Assembly (NCBI RefSeq): GCF_001425165.1
Contig: NZ_LMDU01000002.1
Location: 81,599 to 145,598, forward strand
Reading direction: 5' to 3'
DNA: 64,000 nt
DNA from: Pelomonas sp. Root405
GTDB taxonomy: Bacteria; Pseudomonadota; Gammaproteobacteria; Burkholderiales; Burkholderiaceae_C
Below the pieces are notes generated by a model that was not told the origin of the DNA, made no database searches, and saw only the letters and a list, made by a program, of their open reading frames with translations. Made by a program: the position numbers and the translations under genes. Below, in pieces: positions 8,307-16,938 of this stretch; the first letter of the stretch is position 1; the number at the start of each line of letters is the position of its first letter.

Positions 8307-9848
8307 TCAACTCGCCGGCAGGCGAAACGTCGACACGACCTGCATGAGCCGTTGGGCTTGCTGCTTGAGGCTTTCGGCAGCGGCGGCGGATTCTTCGACC
8401 AGGGCTGCGTTCTGCTGGGTGACCTGGTCGAGCTGCGAAACCGCGTCACCCACTTGGTCGATGCCCTGGCTTTGCTCGGCGCTCGCCGTGCTGATCTCGT
8501 TGATCAGCTGGGTGACGCGCTGGAACTGCTCGACGATGTCCGTCATGGTCTTGCCGGCGGTCCCGGCCAGCTCATGGCCGGCCTCCACCCTCGCGACGCT
8601 GTCGCCGATAAGGTTCTTGATCTCCTTGGCGGCCTGGGCACTGCGTTGGGCCAAGGTCCTGACCTCGCCGGCGACAACCGCAAAGCCACGCCCCTGCTCG
8701 CCAGCGCGCGCCGCTTCCACTGCGGCGTTCAGCGCCAGGATGTTGGTCTGGAAGGCGATGCCGTCGATGACGCCGATGATGTCGGCCATCTTGCGCGACG
8801 CGGCGGTGATCTGCTGCATGGTCTGCAAGACCTCCTGGACCACCTGGCCACCGCTGGAGGCCGCCTGCGAGGCGGCATCGGCCAGGCGCGTGGCGGCACG
8901 CGCGGTCTCGGCGTTCTGCTTGACGGTGGCAGTCAGCTCCTCCATCGAGGCGGCCGTCTCTTCAAGATTGGCCGCCTGCTCCTCGGTGCGCTGGCTCAGG
9001 TCTGCATTGCCGTTGGAGATCTGCGTCGATCCGCTGGCGACCGACTCAGCGCTGTCGCGGACTTGTCCGACGATGCCGGACAGGTTGTCGTTCATTGTCT
9101 TCAAGGCCTCGAGCAGCCGCCCCGTCTCATCCTTGCTGACCGCTTCTATACGACTGCGAAGGTCGCCATCCGCCACCGCCTGAGCGAGCGAAACCGCCTT
9201 GTTCAATGGAATGAGGATGGAGCGGATGATCGTCCAGGCCATCGTCACGCCGACGGCCAGGGCGATGACGATGCCCGCCACGCTGGACCAGAGCACCGTG
9301 CTGGCCGTGACGGCGCTGGCCTTGTAGTCCTGATTCGCCACGTCGAGCTGCACCTTCATCAGCTCACCCACGACCTCGGCAATCGGGTCGATCGCCGGGT
9401 ACAGATCCTTGGCGGCAAAGGCCCGCAAGCCGTCCATGTCGTTCGCCTGCATCAATGCAACCAGCCGCTCGGCGGCTTCATCGGCGCGCTTGAACAACGT
9501 CTCGCCCTTGGTGATCAGGACCTTCTCCCGGTCGATCAGCGTGGTGCCGACATAAGCGCGCCAAGACTTGTCGATCTATGCCCGTGCCTGGGTGATCGCC
9601 TTGATGCCGTCTGCCGCCGAGAAGGCCCCGTCCCGGGTCTTGTGGGCAGCATCGACGATGCCGACCGCATAACCGTCGGCCACATCCTTGAGCTGCTGGA
9701 GCGGCACGACCCGGTCGTTGTACAGCGCTCCGAGCGTGGCGCTGGCTTGTCGTGAATTGCCAATGCCGTACAGCGCAGAGGCGACAAGCAGGATCAGCAA
9801 GACGACAACCATGAGGACCAAACGGCCCTTGATGCTGAGTCGGTTCAC
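8307..9848 (-). pseudogene. Methyl-accepting chemotaxis protein gene interrupted by an in-frame amber codon
   Basis: The two halves are in the same frame, separated only by TAG at 9578-9576. The upstream part (ATG 9848) encodes 90 residues: TM1 (LVLMVVVLLILLVASALYGI) and the first helices of a four-helix-bundle ligand domain. After the stop the frame continues with [22 protein letters not shown]2, HAMP and a full signalling domain with the hairpin tip [20 protein letters not shown]. Without the TAG the protein would be 513 residues, a normal length. Everything downstream looks intact, so the lesion is recent, a sequencing error, or bypassed by suppression. A restart at an internal codon would lack TM1. 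Confidence 0.88.
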
Positions 9849-10009
9849 GGGCTCTCTCCTCCAGATGCCGGCGGTTCTTGGCGCACCTCATCTTCGTCAT
9901 CCGCGGAGGCCGGCCTATGCGCACAAACCCGGCCGGCTGGCCTTCCGATTGCCCGGACGGCTCGGCGGCGCCCCAAGCCGTTCACCCCAACCCTGATTGA
10001 AAGACCTTC

Positions 10010-10261
10010 ATGATCCGCACCCTTCTCCTCGCCGCTGGCCTCACCGCGCTTGGTGTCAGCTTGTCCAAACGCATGTCGCAGCGCTCGTTGCCTATGGCAG
10101 ACGGCCCGCTCGACGCCCAGGAAGACACAAGCGAAAGCCGCCAGAAGGCCGGCGAGCTGCAGCAGCGGCGCGTGCCGCTGGAGGCTGGCATGCCGACAGA
10201 CATGTCCAACGACGCCGACCGCGCACGCCCCGGCTTCGCGGACTACGCCCGCGGCGCCTGA
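10010..10261 (+). CDS. Small hypothetical protein with N-terminal membrane segment
   Basis: An 83-residue protein beginning MIRTLLLAAGLTALGVSL, a short hydrophobic anchor, then a polar, charged, probably disordered tail. A gaaag sequence 8 bases before the ATG could serve as ribosome-binding site. I recognise no family. It ends just before a strong hairpin shared with the convergent gene at 10310. Confidence 0.5.
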   Translation: MIRTLLLAAGLTALGVSLSKRMSQRSLPMADGPLDAQEDTSESRQKAGELQQRRVPLEAGMPTDMSNDADRARPGFADYARGA

Positions 10262-10267
10262 GCCTCA

Positions 10268-10302
10268 AGCAGCACGGCGTCCTGCGCGGGCGCCGTGCTG
10301 CT
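10268..10302. terminator. Bidirectional hairpin between convergent genes
   Basis: A perfect 12-bp stem, agcagcacggcg (10268-10279) with cgccgtgctgct (10291-10302) and an 11-base loop, lies exactly between the convergent genes 10010-10261 and 10310-10801. The T-richness after the stem is weak on either strand, so termination efficiency is uncertain. Confidence 0.6.
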
Positions 10303-10309
10303 GCTTGCT

Positions 10310-10801
10310 TCAGTAGTCAGCCTGCGCGCTGCGCTGCGCCAGCGAACTGGGCGCGTCCAGGTGCGCGTCGTCAGACACGCCGACACCCAGCCGGTCGACC
10401 AACTCGCCGCCCAGCCAGGCGGTGACCAGCGACAAAGCCGCCCCGCCGAAAGACAGAGCCATCGCGGGCCATCCGGGCGCCGCCGGGTTGTCGTGACGCA
10501 GCCATGCGCTCGCCGCAAACAGCACCAGCACAACGACATTGCCACCGGCGTGCAATGCGCCTACGGACTTCGCGCGGGTGCCGCTCGGGATGGCCAACCA
10601 GTCGACCGTGCCAAACGGCGCAGCCAGCAAGCCTCCGACGATCCCGGCCAATATCAGATAGTGGGCGACGATGGCCATCAGGCTGTGGTCGGCGCCGATG
10701 GCGATGAGGTCGAACACCACCGACGCGCCGAGAAGCCCGAGCGGGAAGACCACCAGCATCTGGTGGACCGGGTGCCCAAGCAAACGCGCTTTGCTTTCCA
10801 T
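10310..10801 (-). CDS. DUF2231 family integral membrane protein
   Basis: A 163-residue membrane protein with the DUF2231 N-terminus LGHPVHQMLVVFPLGLLG and four hydrophobic segments. The start is ATG 10801, which has a strong ribosome-binding site (aaggagtt); the longer open frame upstream is not supported. The conserved HPxH suggests metal or haem contact, but no function is established for the family. It lies 19 bp downstream of the DUF4142 gene, so the two form an operon of envelope stress-type proteins. Confidence 0.8.
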   Translation of the reverse strand: MESKARLLGHPVHQMLVVFPLGLLGASVVFDLIAIGADHSLMAIVAHYLILAGIVGGLLAAPFGTVDWLAIPSGTRAKSVGALHAGGNVVVLVLFAASAWLRHDNPAAPGWPAMALSFGGAALSLVTAWLGGELVDRLGVGVSDDAHLDAPSSLAQRSAQADY

Positions 10802-10820
10802 AGGAACTCCTTTCCTGGCC

Positions 10821-11411
10821 TCAGGGCTGGCCCGGCGTGCCGGCGCGGGCCGGCGCACCCAGGCCCTGGACATGCGTCAGGTGCTGCCGCAGTGTCGGCA
10901 GCGTCTTTGCGGCAAAGGCCTTCAGTTCCGCGTCCTGCCCGGAGCCCGCCTGCTTCTCGAAGAGCGCGACATCCTTGCGGTGGGCATCCAGCATTGCCTG
11001 AACATAGAGCCGATCAAACTGCTCACCCGAGGCGCGCTGCAGCTTCTCTGCCAGGTTGCGGTGTTCGGCATCCAGTTGCGTCGGCAGATCCAGGCCTTTG
11101 GCGGCCGCAATGCTCTTCAGCTCCTGGTTGGCCTGGCCATGGTCCTTGACCATCTGCGCGCCGAACTGCTTGACCTGGTTGCTGGCGCCTTGCCGCTGCG
11201 CCAACTCGCCAAGCTGGACTTCCGCCAGCCCGCCCACTGCTGCCTTGACGGCGAAGTTGCGGTCTGCGGCCGGCACGGCCTTGCCGGCCGCAGCGGGTGC
11301 GCTGCCGGCCGCTGCAGGTGTCTGCGCCTGGGCCTGCAGGGGCGCCCAGAGTCCGACCAGCGCGGTCGTGAGCGCCGAGGAAACAAGAAGCTTGGATGGG
11401 AGTCGTTTCAT
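10821..11411 (-). CDS. DUF4142 family periplasmic protein
   Basis: A 196-residue secreted protein: signal peptide (residues 1-29, ending AQAQA), an Ala/Pro linker, then a helical DUF4142 domain (about 50-185). Typical blocks are DRNFAVKAAVGGLAEVQLGELA, QFGAQMVKDHGQAN and a His-containing C-terminal helix. The family has a ferritin-like helical fold and is common in stress-resistant bacteria; its role is not known. The start is ATG 11411 with ctggag upstream. It is followed by DUF2231 in the same operon. Confidence 0.82.
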   Translation of the reverse strand: MKRLPSKLLVSSALTTALVGLWAPLQAQAQTPAAAGSAPAAAGKAVPAADRNFAVKAAVGGLAEVQLGELAQRQGASNQVKQFGAQMVKDHGQANQELKSIAAAKGLDLPTQLDAEHRNLAEKLQRASGEQFDRLYVQAMLDAHRKDVALFEKQAGSGQDAELKAFAAKTLPTLRQHLTHVQGLGAPARAGTPGQP

Positions 11412-11636
11412 GGATTGCTCCAGAGTTGAAAGGCGCCCCGCCGCGGCAAATCGCGCTCCCTCTGCGGCCCCTCGCGGCGCTGCCCTTTGGCGCGCCACTT
11501 CACCCAGTTGGATGACGTAGAAATTACCGGGCCGGCAAACTATTGCCGCATAGCCGCTCATCGCGCGGCCCGTCGCTCGGGGCGCGCCCATTGCCTCGCA
11601 ACGCTGCGGCGCAACGCGCCATCACGGAGCAAGCAC

Positions 11637-12353
11637 ATGGACATGAGAACTCGAATGAGACACAACCGCACAGGCACGCAAACGGCGCCGGCCAAGGCTG
11701 CCAGCATGCTGGCGCCGCCCTGCGATGACCGGTGCGCCTTCGCCACCGACAACCGCGGTGAGCTGGCCGACACGCCGCTGCGCAAGACCTATTGCAGCGA
11801 TGCCGGCAGGCTGGGCTCGGTGCCGCTGGCCGCGCGCCGGAACGGCGCGTCCTCGTCGCGTGGCAGGCGCCCGCACCTGCTGATGGACAAGCTGGGCGAG
11901 CGCCTGGCCTTCGAGCGCACGGGCGTGCGCCTCTACGACGCTCTGCTCATCAAATGCAAGGCGGCCGGCAGTGCCCTTCAGCACAGCGAGATCAGCATGC
12001 TGCGCTACTTCCGTGACCAGGAGGCACAGCATTTCGAACTGCTCGCCAGCGCACTGGAAGAACTCGGCGGCGACAGCACCGCGCAGACGCCGGGCGGCGA
12101 CCTGGTGGGCGTCGAGGGCGCCGGTCTCGTGCAGGCGATGAACGACCCGCGCGCGTCGCTCGCGCAATCGCTGCACGTGATGTTCGACGCGGAGCTGATC
12201 GACAACGCCAGCTGGGAGCTGCTGATCCACCTGACTCGCTCCGCCGGCCACGCCGCCATCGCCGAACGCTTCGAGGCCGCGCTGCGACAGGAGGCGGCGC
12301 ACCTGCGCACCCTCAAGGACCTGGTGACACGGCTGACGCTGTCCGACGCGTAG
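11637..12353 (+). CDS. Ferritin-like four-helix-bundle protein
   Basis: A 238-residue protein. The start is ATG 11637 with cggagc 8 bases upstream. The first 85 residues are polar and lack a known domain; the C-terminal 150 form a ferritin-like bundle with ExxH motifs in FRDQEAQHFELL and LRQEAAHLRTL plus acidic residues in the other helices, as expected for a di-iron or di-manganese site. The proteins of this type that I know are DUF892/ferritin-like stress proteins; the exact family is uncertain. It is divergent from the DUF4142-DUF2231 operon, and the neighbourhood suggests a shared stress response. Confidence 0.7.
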   Translation: MDMRTRMRHNRTGTQTAPAKAASMLAPPCDDRCAFATDNRGELADTPLRKTYCSDAGRLGSVPLAARRNGASSSRGRRPHLLMDKLGERLAFERTGVRLYDALLIKCKAAGSALQHSEISMLRYFRDQEAQHFELLASALEELGGDSTAQTPGGDLVGVEGAGLVQAMNDPRASLAQSLHVMFDAELIDNASWELLIHLTRSAGHAAIAERFEAALRQEAAHLRTLKDLVTRLTLSDA

Positions 12354-12485
12354 GAGGCTGGGAGGCGCAGCGAAGCGTTCCCGCCCCATGCCGAGGCCAA
12401 AGGCTCGCGCCGGCCTACACCAGTGGCACGGGCCGCCGCCTAGCATGCGTGCGGCCGTCAATGTCGACGGCGCCCCAGGCCGTCC

Positions 12486-13619
12486 ATGAAAACCTTCAGC
12501 TGCGAACGTTGCCAGGCGCGCGTCTTCTTTGAGAACGTCTGCTGCGAAGCCTGCAATGCGCAACTGGGCTTCATTCCTGCCGACCTGACCATCGGCTCCT
12601 TCGAGGTAGACGCGACCGGTCGCATGACGCGCCTGGCGCCCGCGACCCACCCGCAGCCGGGCCCGTTGCGCCGCTGCGCCAACCATGTCGCGCCGGTCAT
12701 CTGCAACTGGATGGTCGACGCCAACGGCGCCGAACCGCTGTGCCAGTCCTGCCGCACGACCCGCGCGCGCCCGGCATTGGACAAGGCCGAGAACCGCGGC
12801 TACTGGCGCCGCATCGAGGGCGCCAAGCGTCAACTCGCCTACAGCCTGACGTCCTGGCGCTTGCCGTTTCCGAGCAAGGCGGAGGATCCCGAGCATGGCG
12901 TGGCCTTTGACTTCCTGGAGCAGACTGACCCCGCCAAACGCGTGCTGACGGGCCACGATGCCGGTGTCATCACCCTCAACATCGCCGAGGCCGACGACGC
13001 GCGCCGTGAACAGATGCGCGCCCAGATGCATGAGCCCTATCGCACGCTGCTGGGCCATCTGCGGCACGAGATCGGCCACTACTACTGGGACCGGCTGATC
13101 CGCGCCACCCGCTGGATAGCCGACTACCGCCGCCTGTTCGGCGATGAGCGCGCCGACTACGCGCAGGCGCTCAAGCGCCACTACGCGACGCCACTGGCGA
13201 ACTGGCAGGAGCGCTATGTCAGCGTCTACGCCAGCTGCCACCCCTGGGAAGACTGGGCCGAGTGCTGGGCCCACTACATGCACCTGCAGGACGGCCTGGA
13301 GACCGCTGCATCCTGGGGCATGCAGCTCAACGCCGCCGTACCCAACGGCTTGCCGGTGCGCGCCGAGGTCATCGCCTCCGACGTGGCCGACGTGCCGGCG
13401 CGTGTGGTGCGCAGCTGGCTGCCGATCTCGCAGTTCATCAACGCCATGTCCCGCAGCCTCGGCGCGCGCGACAGCTACCCTTTCGTCGTGCCGCCACCGG
13501 TGCTCGACAAGCTCGCCTTCATCCATCAGGTCATCGACGCGGGCGTGCGCGCCGCCGTGCCCATGAACTTTGACCCAGCAGCCACGCCCGGCTCCTGCAA
13601 GATTCCCTTAGGAGCCTGA
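12486..13619 (+). CDS. Putative zinc-binding metallopeptidase
   Basis: A 377-residue protein with an N-terminal pair of Cys clusters (C6/C9/C20/C23 and C64/C73/C86/C89), probably a zinc ribbon. The peptidase active site is HEIGHYYWD with His194, Glu195 and His198, and further acidic and His residues lie in SCHPWEDWAECWAHYMH. This is the architecture of the putative zinc-binding peptidases (Peptidase_Mx-like). There is no signal peptide, so it is cytosolic. It is followed after 3 bp by a transglutaminase-like gene, so the two are made together. The substrate is unknown. Confidence 0.83.
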   Translation: MKTFSCERCQARVFFENVCCEACNAQLGFIPADLTIGSFEVDATGRMTRLAPATHPQPGPLRRCANHVAPVICNWMVDANGAEPLCQSCRTTRARPALDKAENRGYWRRIEGAKRQLAYSLTSWRLPFPSKAEDPEHGVAFDFLEQTDPAKRVLTGHDAGVITLNIAEADDARREQMRAQMHEPYRTLLGHLRHEIGHYYWDRLIRATRWIADYRRLFGDERADYAQALKRHYATPLANWQERYVSVYASCHPWEDWAECWAHYMHLQDGLETAASWGMQLNAAVPNGLPVRAEVIASDVADVPARVVRSWLPISQFINAMSRSLGARDSYPFVVPPPVLDKLAFIHQVIDAGVRAAVPMNFDPAATPGSCKIPLGA

Positions 13620-13622
13620 CCC

Positions 13623-14498
13623 ATGGTCCGCATCGAACTGCAACTGCAACTCAAGTACGAAGTGAGCGCCCCCGGGGCCGACTTCATCTTCAACATTCAC
13701 CCGGCCTATACAAGCTGCCAGACGGTCTCCGCCGAGCGCCTGCACATCAACCAGGACATCACCTCGGAAGTGCAGACCGACCCAACCACCGGCAACCGGC
13801 ACTTGCGACTGCAGGCTCAGCCGGGCGACCTGGAGATCCGTTACGAGGCCACGGTCGATCTCGTCCACCACCGCATGCAGCCGGCCGATTTGCAGGAGGT
13901 GCCCATCCTGTCGCTGCCGCTGGACGTGCTGCGCTACATCTACCCAAGCCGCTATTGCCAGTCCGACCGCCTGGCCAAGCTCGCCCTGGCCGAGTTTGGC
14001 GCGGTCACGCCGGGCCACCAGCGCGTGCTGGCCATCATCGAATGGATCCAGCAGCGCGTCTCGTTCACCTCCAACACCTCCACCTCCAGCACCTCCGCGG
14101 TCGACACGCTGATCGAACGCACTGGCGTCTGCCGCGACTTCACGCACCTGCTGGTGGCCCTGTGCCGGGCGCTGAACATCCCTGCTCGCTTCACCACGGG
14201 CACCGACTACGGCGCCGACCCTGCACTCGGCCCGCCTGACTTCCATGCCTATGCCGAGGTCTACCTCGGTGACCGCTGGTACATCTTCGACGCCTCCGGT
14301 ACCGCCATCCCGATGGGCTTCGTCCGCTTCGGCACCGGGCGCGACGCCGCCGACGTGGCCTTCGCGACCATCTTCGGCCCTGTCACGCCCTGGGCACCGT
14401 GGATACAGACCATTGCGCTGGCGGACGCCGCTGCCGGCCTCGTGCTGCCACATCACTGCGACCTGGCCTTGTCGACCGACGGGGGCGCTGGCGCATAG
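13623..14498 (+). CDS. Transglutaminase-like cysteine peptidase family protein
   Basis: A 291-residue protein with an N-terminal beta domain (residues 1-100) and a transglutaminase-like core. The catalytic triad is visible: Cys170 in RTGVCRDFTHL, His208 in PPDFHAYAEVY and Asp223 in WYIFDASG. Bacterial members are generally proteases or amidases rather than cross-linking enzymes. There is no signal peptide. It starts 3 bp after the metallopeptidase stop and is certainly co-translated with it; related gene pairs often sit in peptide-processing operons of unknown purpose. Confidence 0.85.
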   Translation: MVRIELQLQLKYEVSAPGADFIFNIHPAYTSCQTVSAERLHINQDITSEVQTDPTTGNRHLRLQAQPGDLEIRYEATVDLVHHRMQPADLQEVPILSLPLDVLRYIYPSRYCQSDRLAKLALAEFGAVTPGHQRVLAIIEWIQQRVSFTSNTSTSSTSAVDTLIERTGVCRDFTHLLVALCRALNIPARFTTGTDYGADPALGPPDFHAYAEVYLGDRWYIFDASGTAIPMGFVRFGTGRDAADVAFATIFGPVTPWAPWIQTIALADAAAGLVLPHHCDLALSTDGGAGA

Positions 14499-14678
14499 GC
14501 GCGCCCTGCCCACGACGAGCGAAACGGTGTCGATTCACTTGACAGTCCCCGTCTCGATATACGCAGTGACGGCGCCCGGTTCCGCACGCGCCTCCCATGC
14601 CAGGCCCAGCACTCACCGTGCCACGGCTCGAACCTTGCATGGCTGCACGCCTGGGATCCACCCAGCCTCAGGAGCATC

Positions 14679-15389
14679 ATGCGATTCACAAGACTTTTCG
14701 GCCTGCGTCACGCGGCCGCCGCAGCCGCGCTAGCCTCCGCAACCCTGGCCGCCGGTGCGGCACCGGTGCTGGTGGACTTTTCCAACTACGGGTCAACGGG
14801 CGTTCACGCCGTGGTCGCCAGCGGCGGCTTCACGTTCACGCCGGCTGCCGGGACCATCGCGGTCGCGGCGAACGGCACCAACTGTTTGCCGACCTGCGCT
14901 GCCAACGGCAGCACCGCGCTGGCTGTGGGCCGGGTCGGGCTCAATCCGCCCAGCGTCGCCCCCGTCACGATGACCACCGCCCTCTATGCGAGCTTTCGCC
15001 TGACCGGCCTGGACTACGCGGAACTGAGCAACAACTTCATCAATGGCTGGAGCGCCTCGTCCATCGAGGTGACGGGCATGCTGCTCGGCGGCGGCACCGT
15101 TTCGCAAACGCTGTCTCTCGACGGCATCAACGACGGCCCTGGCGGCGGCACCGATTTCGAAACGGCTGTGCTCGCAGGCTTCTGGAGCACCAGCGACCTG
15201 GTCTCGCTGCAGTTCGCCGGTTTCATCGGCGCGGACGACAACCAGGCCTTCCAGCTCGACAACATCGCACTCGATGTGACGCGCGTGTCGCAATTGCCCG
15301 AGCCTGGCAGCCTCGCGCTCGGCGGCCTGGCGTTGGCGGCGGCATGGCAGACGCGCCGCCGGGCGGCAGTCGCCCGCCGGTCGAACTAG
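14679..15389 (+). CDS. PEP-CTERM sorted extracellular protein
   Basis: A 236-residue secreted protein: a signal peptide with a long Ala-rich core ending near residue 27, a beta-rich middle, and a C-terminal sorting signal LPEPGSLALGGLALAAAW followed by basic RRR. A caggagc ribosome-binding site precedes ATG 14679. The mature region looks like the generic beta-sandwich type of PEP-CTERM protein. No catalytic motif is seen. It stands alone, with a 180-bp upstream region. Confidence 0.85.
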   Translation: MRFTRLFGLRHAAAAAALASATLAAGAAPVLVDFSNYGSTGVHAVVASGGFTFTPAAGTIAVAANGTNCLPTCAANGSTALAVGRVGLNPPSVAPVTMTTALYASFRLTGLDYAELSNNFINGWSASSIEVTGMLLGGGTVSQTLSLDGINDGPGGGTDFETAVLAGFWSTSDLVSLQFAGFIGADDNQAFQLDNIALDVTRVSQLPEPGSLALGGLALAAAWQTRRRAAVARRSN

Positions 15390-15469
15390 GTCAGACGACC
15401 CGGACAAGCTGATGCGCGACCGGGCCACCGGGCGGCACCCCGCTGCCCTTCCGGTCAAAGGAGCGGCCC

Positions 15470-16195
15470 ATGGCCTCAGGTCTCATCGTACGCAACGCAG
15501 TGCGAAAACTGCTGCAGTCCTCGCCGTCCTACCGCGAGCTTCCTGCCGACAAACAGCGCGAGATCGCCCAGGACACGGTACGTGTGGCGTCTTACATGGC
15601 CGACCCGCACGGCCTGCTGTCCAAGAAGCCGCCCGCGCAAGTAGCTGCACCGCACGCGGCTGCAACCCGCACCGCCGCGAAAGGCGCACGGGGACCGGCG
15701 GCCGCGCATCTGGCGGCGCTGCGCGACCCGCGCGCGGTCGACGCCGCAGCGGCCACGGCCATCATGCTTCAGACAGTCGACTTCCCGGACTTCGTCGGCG
15801 ACCTGGTCAAGGGCGTTTTCAACGCGGTAGTCGACGCGTCGATCCAGCAGATGCAGGCCTACGCCGAACTCATCAAGCAGGTGGCGGACGCCGTCGACCG
15901 ATTCAAGCAAGACAACATCGGCACGGCACAGGCCAGGGACTGGCTCACGCAGCGGTTTGGCGCCGAGCTTGAGCGTGATCCGCGCGGCCGCCTGCGCTGG
16001 TGCGTCGACCCGGATGCCGGCGCCTGTGCAGTAGCTTCGGCACTGCTGCTGTCCAGCCCTACGACCGACACGCGCGAACTTGTGGCCGCAGCCAGGCGCC
16101 GCATGGCAGTGGATCGCCAGCAGCTGCTGGCGACGACGGTGCTGATGGGCATCAACCGGATCGTCGTCACCGACGGCAAGATCCGCCAGCGGTGA
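15470..16195 (+). CDS. Conserved-looking hypothetical protein
   Basis: A 241-residue protein with an ideal ribosome-binding site (aaaggag, 6 bases before ATG). Residues 1-50 are helical, 55-85 an Ala-rich linker, and 95-150 an amphipathic region (TVDFPDFVGDLVKGVFNAVV, then helices). The end, VLMGINRIVVTDGKI, looks like a conserved beta-hairpin. There is no signal peptide or membrane helix. I do not recognise the family. The convergent gene at 16209 is also unknown. Confidence 0.65.
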   Translation: MASGLIVRNAVRKLLQSSPSYRELPADKQREIAQDTVRVASYMADPHGLLSKKPPAQVAAPHAAATRTAAKGARGPAAAHLAALRDPRAVDAAAATAIMLQTVDFPDFVGDLVKGVFNAVVDASIQQMQAYAELIKQVADAVDRFKQDNIGTAQARDWLTQRFGAELERDPRGRLRWCVDPDAGACAVASALLLSSPTTDTRELVAAARRRMAVDRQQLLATTVLMGINRIVVTDGKIRQR

Positions 16196-16208
16196 CGACC
16201 GATCCGGC

Positions 16209-16457
16209 TCAGTACACGAGGGCGAAGGTGACGTAGCCCTCACCAGCCTCGGCCAAGTGTTTGAGGCCCGAGGTGCCGGCACTGATCGAGATGAACTTCA
16301 GGTGGCGCTGCGTTTCCTTGGCATGCTTGGCCAGCAGCAAGGCGGCGGCCATCCTGTCGCTGGCATGTGGCGCCAGGTCGTTGTAGGCCAGTTCGAGGTT
16401 CGCGCCCGCCGTCATGAGCGAATTCAGGAACGGCGGTTGGAGGGTGTTGTTGTGCAC
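16209..16457 (-). CDS. Small hypothetical protein
   Basis: An 82-residue protein starting at GTG 16457, chosen because ggagag lies 8 bases upstream. The sequence is helical at first (LNSLMTAGANLELAYNDLAP, residues 12-31) and carries no recognised motif. It is convergent with the 15470 gene with a 13-bp gap. It could be a partner of that gene, but nothing in the sequence proves this. Confidence 0.5.
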   Translation of the reverse strand: MHNNTLQPPFLNSLMTAGANLELAYNDLAPHASDRMAAALLLAKHAKETQRHLKFISISAGTSGLKHLAEAGEGYVTFALVY

Positions 16458-16498
16458 TTGAGCTCTCCGTGGTTACGGGCAGCATAGTCCTCGACCCG

Positions 16499-16837
16499 TC
16501 AGCGCGGTTGAGCCTCCGGTTGGGCGCGGTTGGCCCGCCAGCACTGGATCAATTGCCGTGCCAGTACCGGCAACTCCCCGCGGCCGACCCGCTTGGCAAA
16601 GCCGAGGCGCTCGCCGGCATAGATGCGGTCATAGGCCATGCGCGACACATGCGCCGGCCAGCCCTGCGCCGCCATCAGCGCCGAGAAGCGCTCCAGCGAA
16701 GGCAGCTCGACCTGCACCGGCCGATCGTCGCTGGCGAATGTTTCCGAAATGACCACCCGCTCCGAACCCTGCGCGCAGGTGATGCGGCGCGGGCCGAAGC
16801 TGGGCAGTGGCAAGGGGCGGCGGTGGCGGAATGTCAT
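16499..16837 (-). CDS. Hypothetical protein, basic
   Basis: A 112-residue, Arg-rich protein; the start is ATG 16837 (MTFRHRRPLPLPSFGPRR). The longer open frame upstream is Cys/Arg-rich shadow sequence. There is no signal peptide, and I recognise no family. It could be a small cytosolic protein; coding potential is moderate. Confidence 0.45.
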   Translation of the reverse strand: MTFRHRRPLPLPSFGPRRITCAQGSERVVISETFASDDRPVQVELPSLERFSALMAAQGWPAHVSRMAYDRIYAGERLGFAKRVGRGELPVLARQLIQCWRANRAQPEAQPR

Positions 16838-16938
16838 GGCCGTGAAGATAGAACCAGCGGCGCCGCGGGGTGCGCTGAAAAACACCGCTTCTGCGGCCTG
16901 GCGTCGGCGGCGGCCGATGAGCCCGCCAAAGATGTGGG

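Noticed and set aside
14539..14544. Perfect TTGACA hexamer upstream of the 14679 PEP-CTERM gene, considered as a sigma-70 promoter
   Set aside because: The only AT-rich hexamer nearby (gatata) is 11 bases away, too close for a -10 element.
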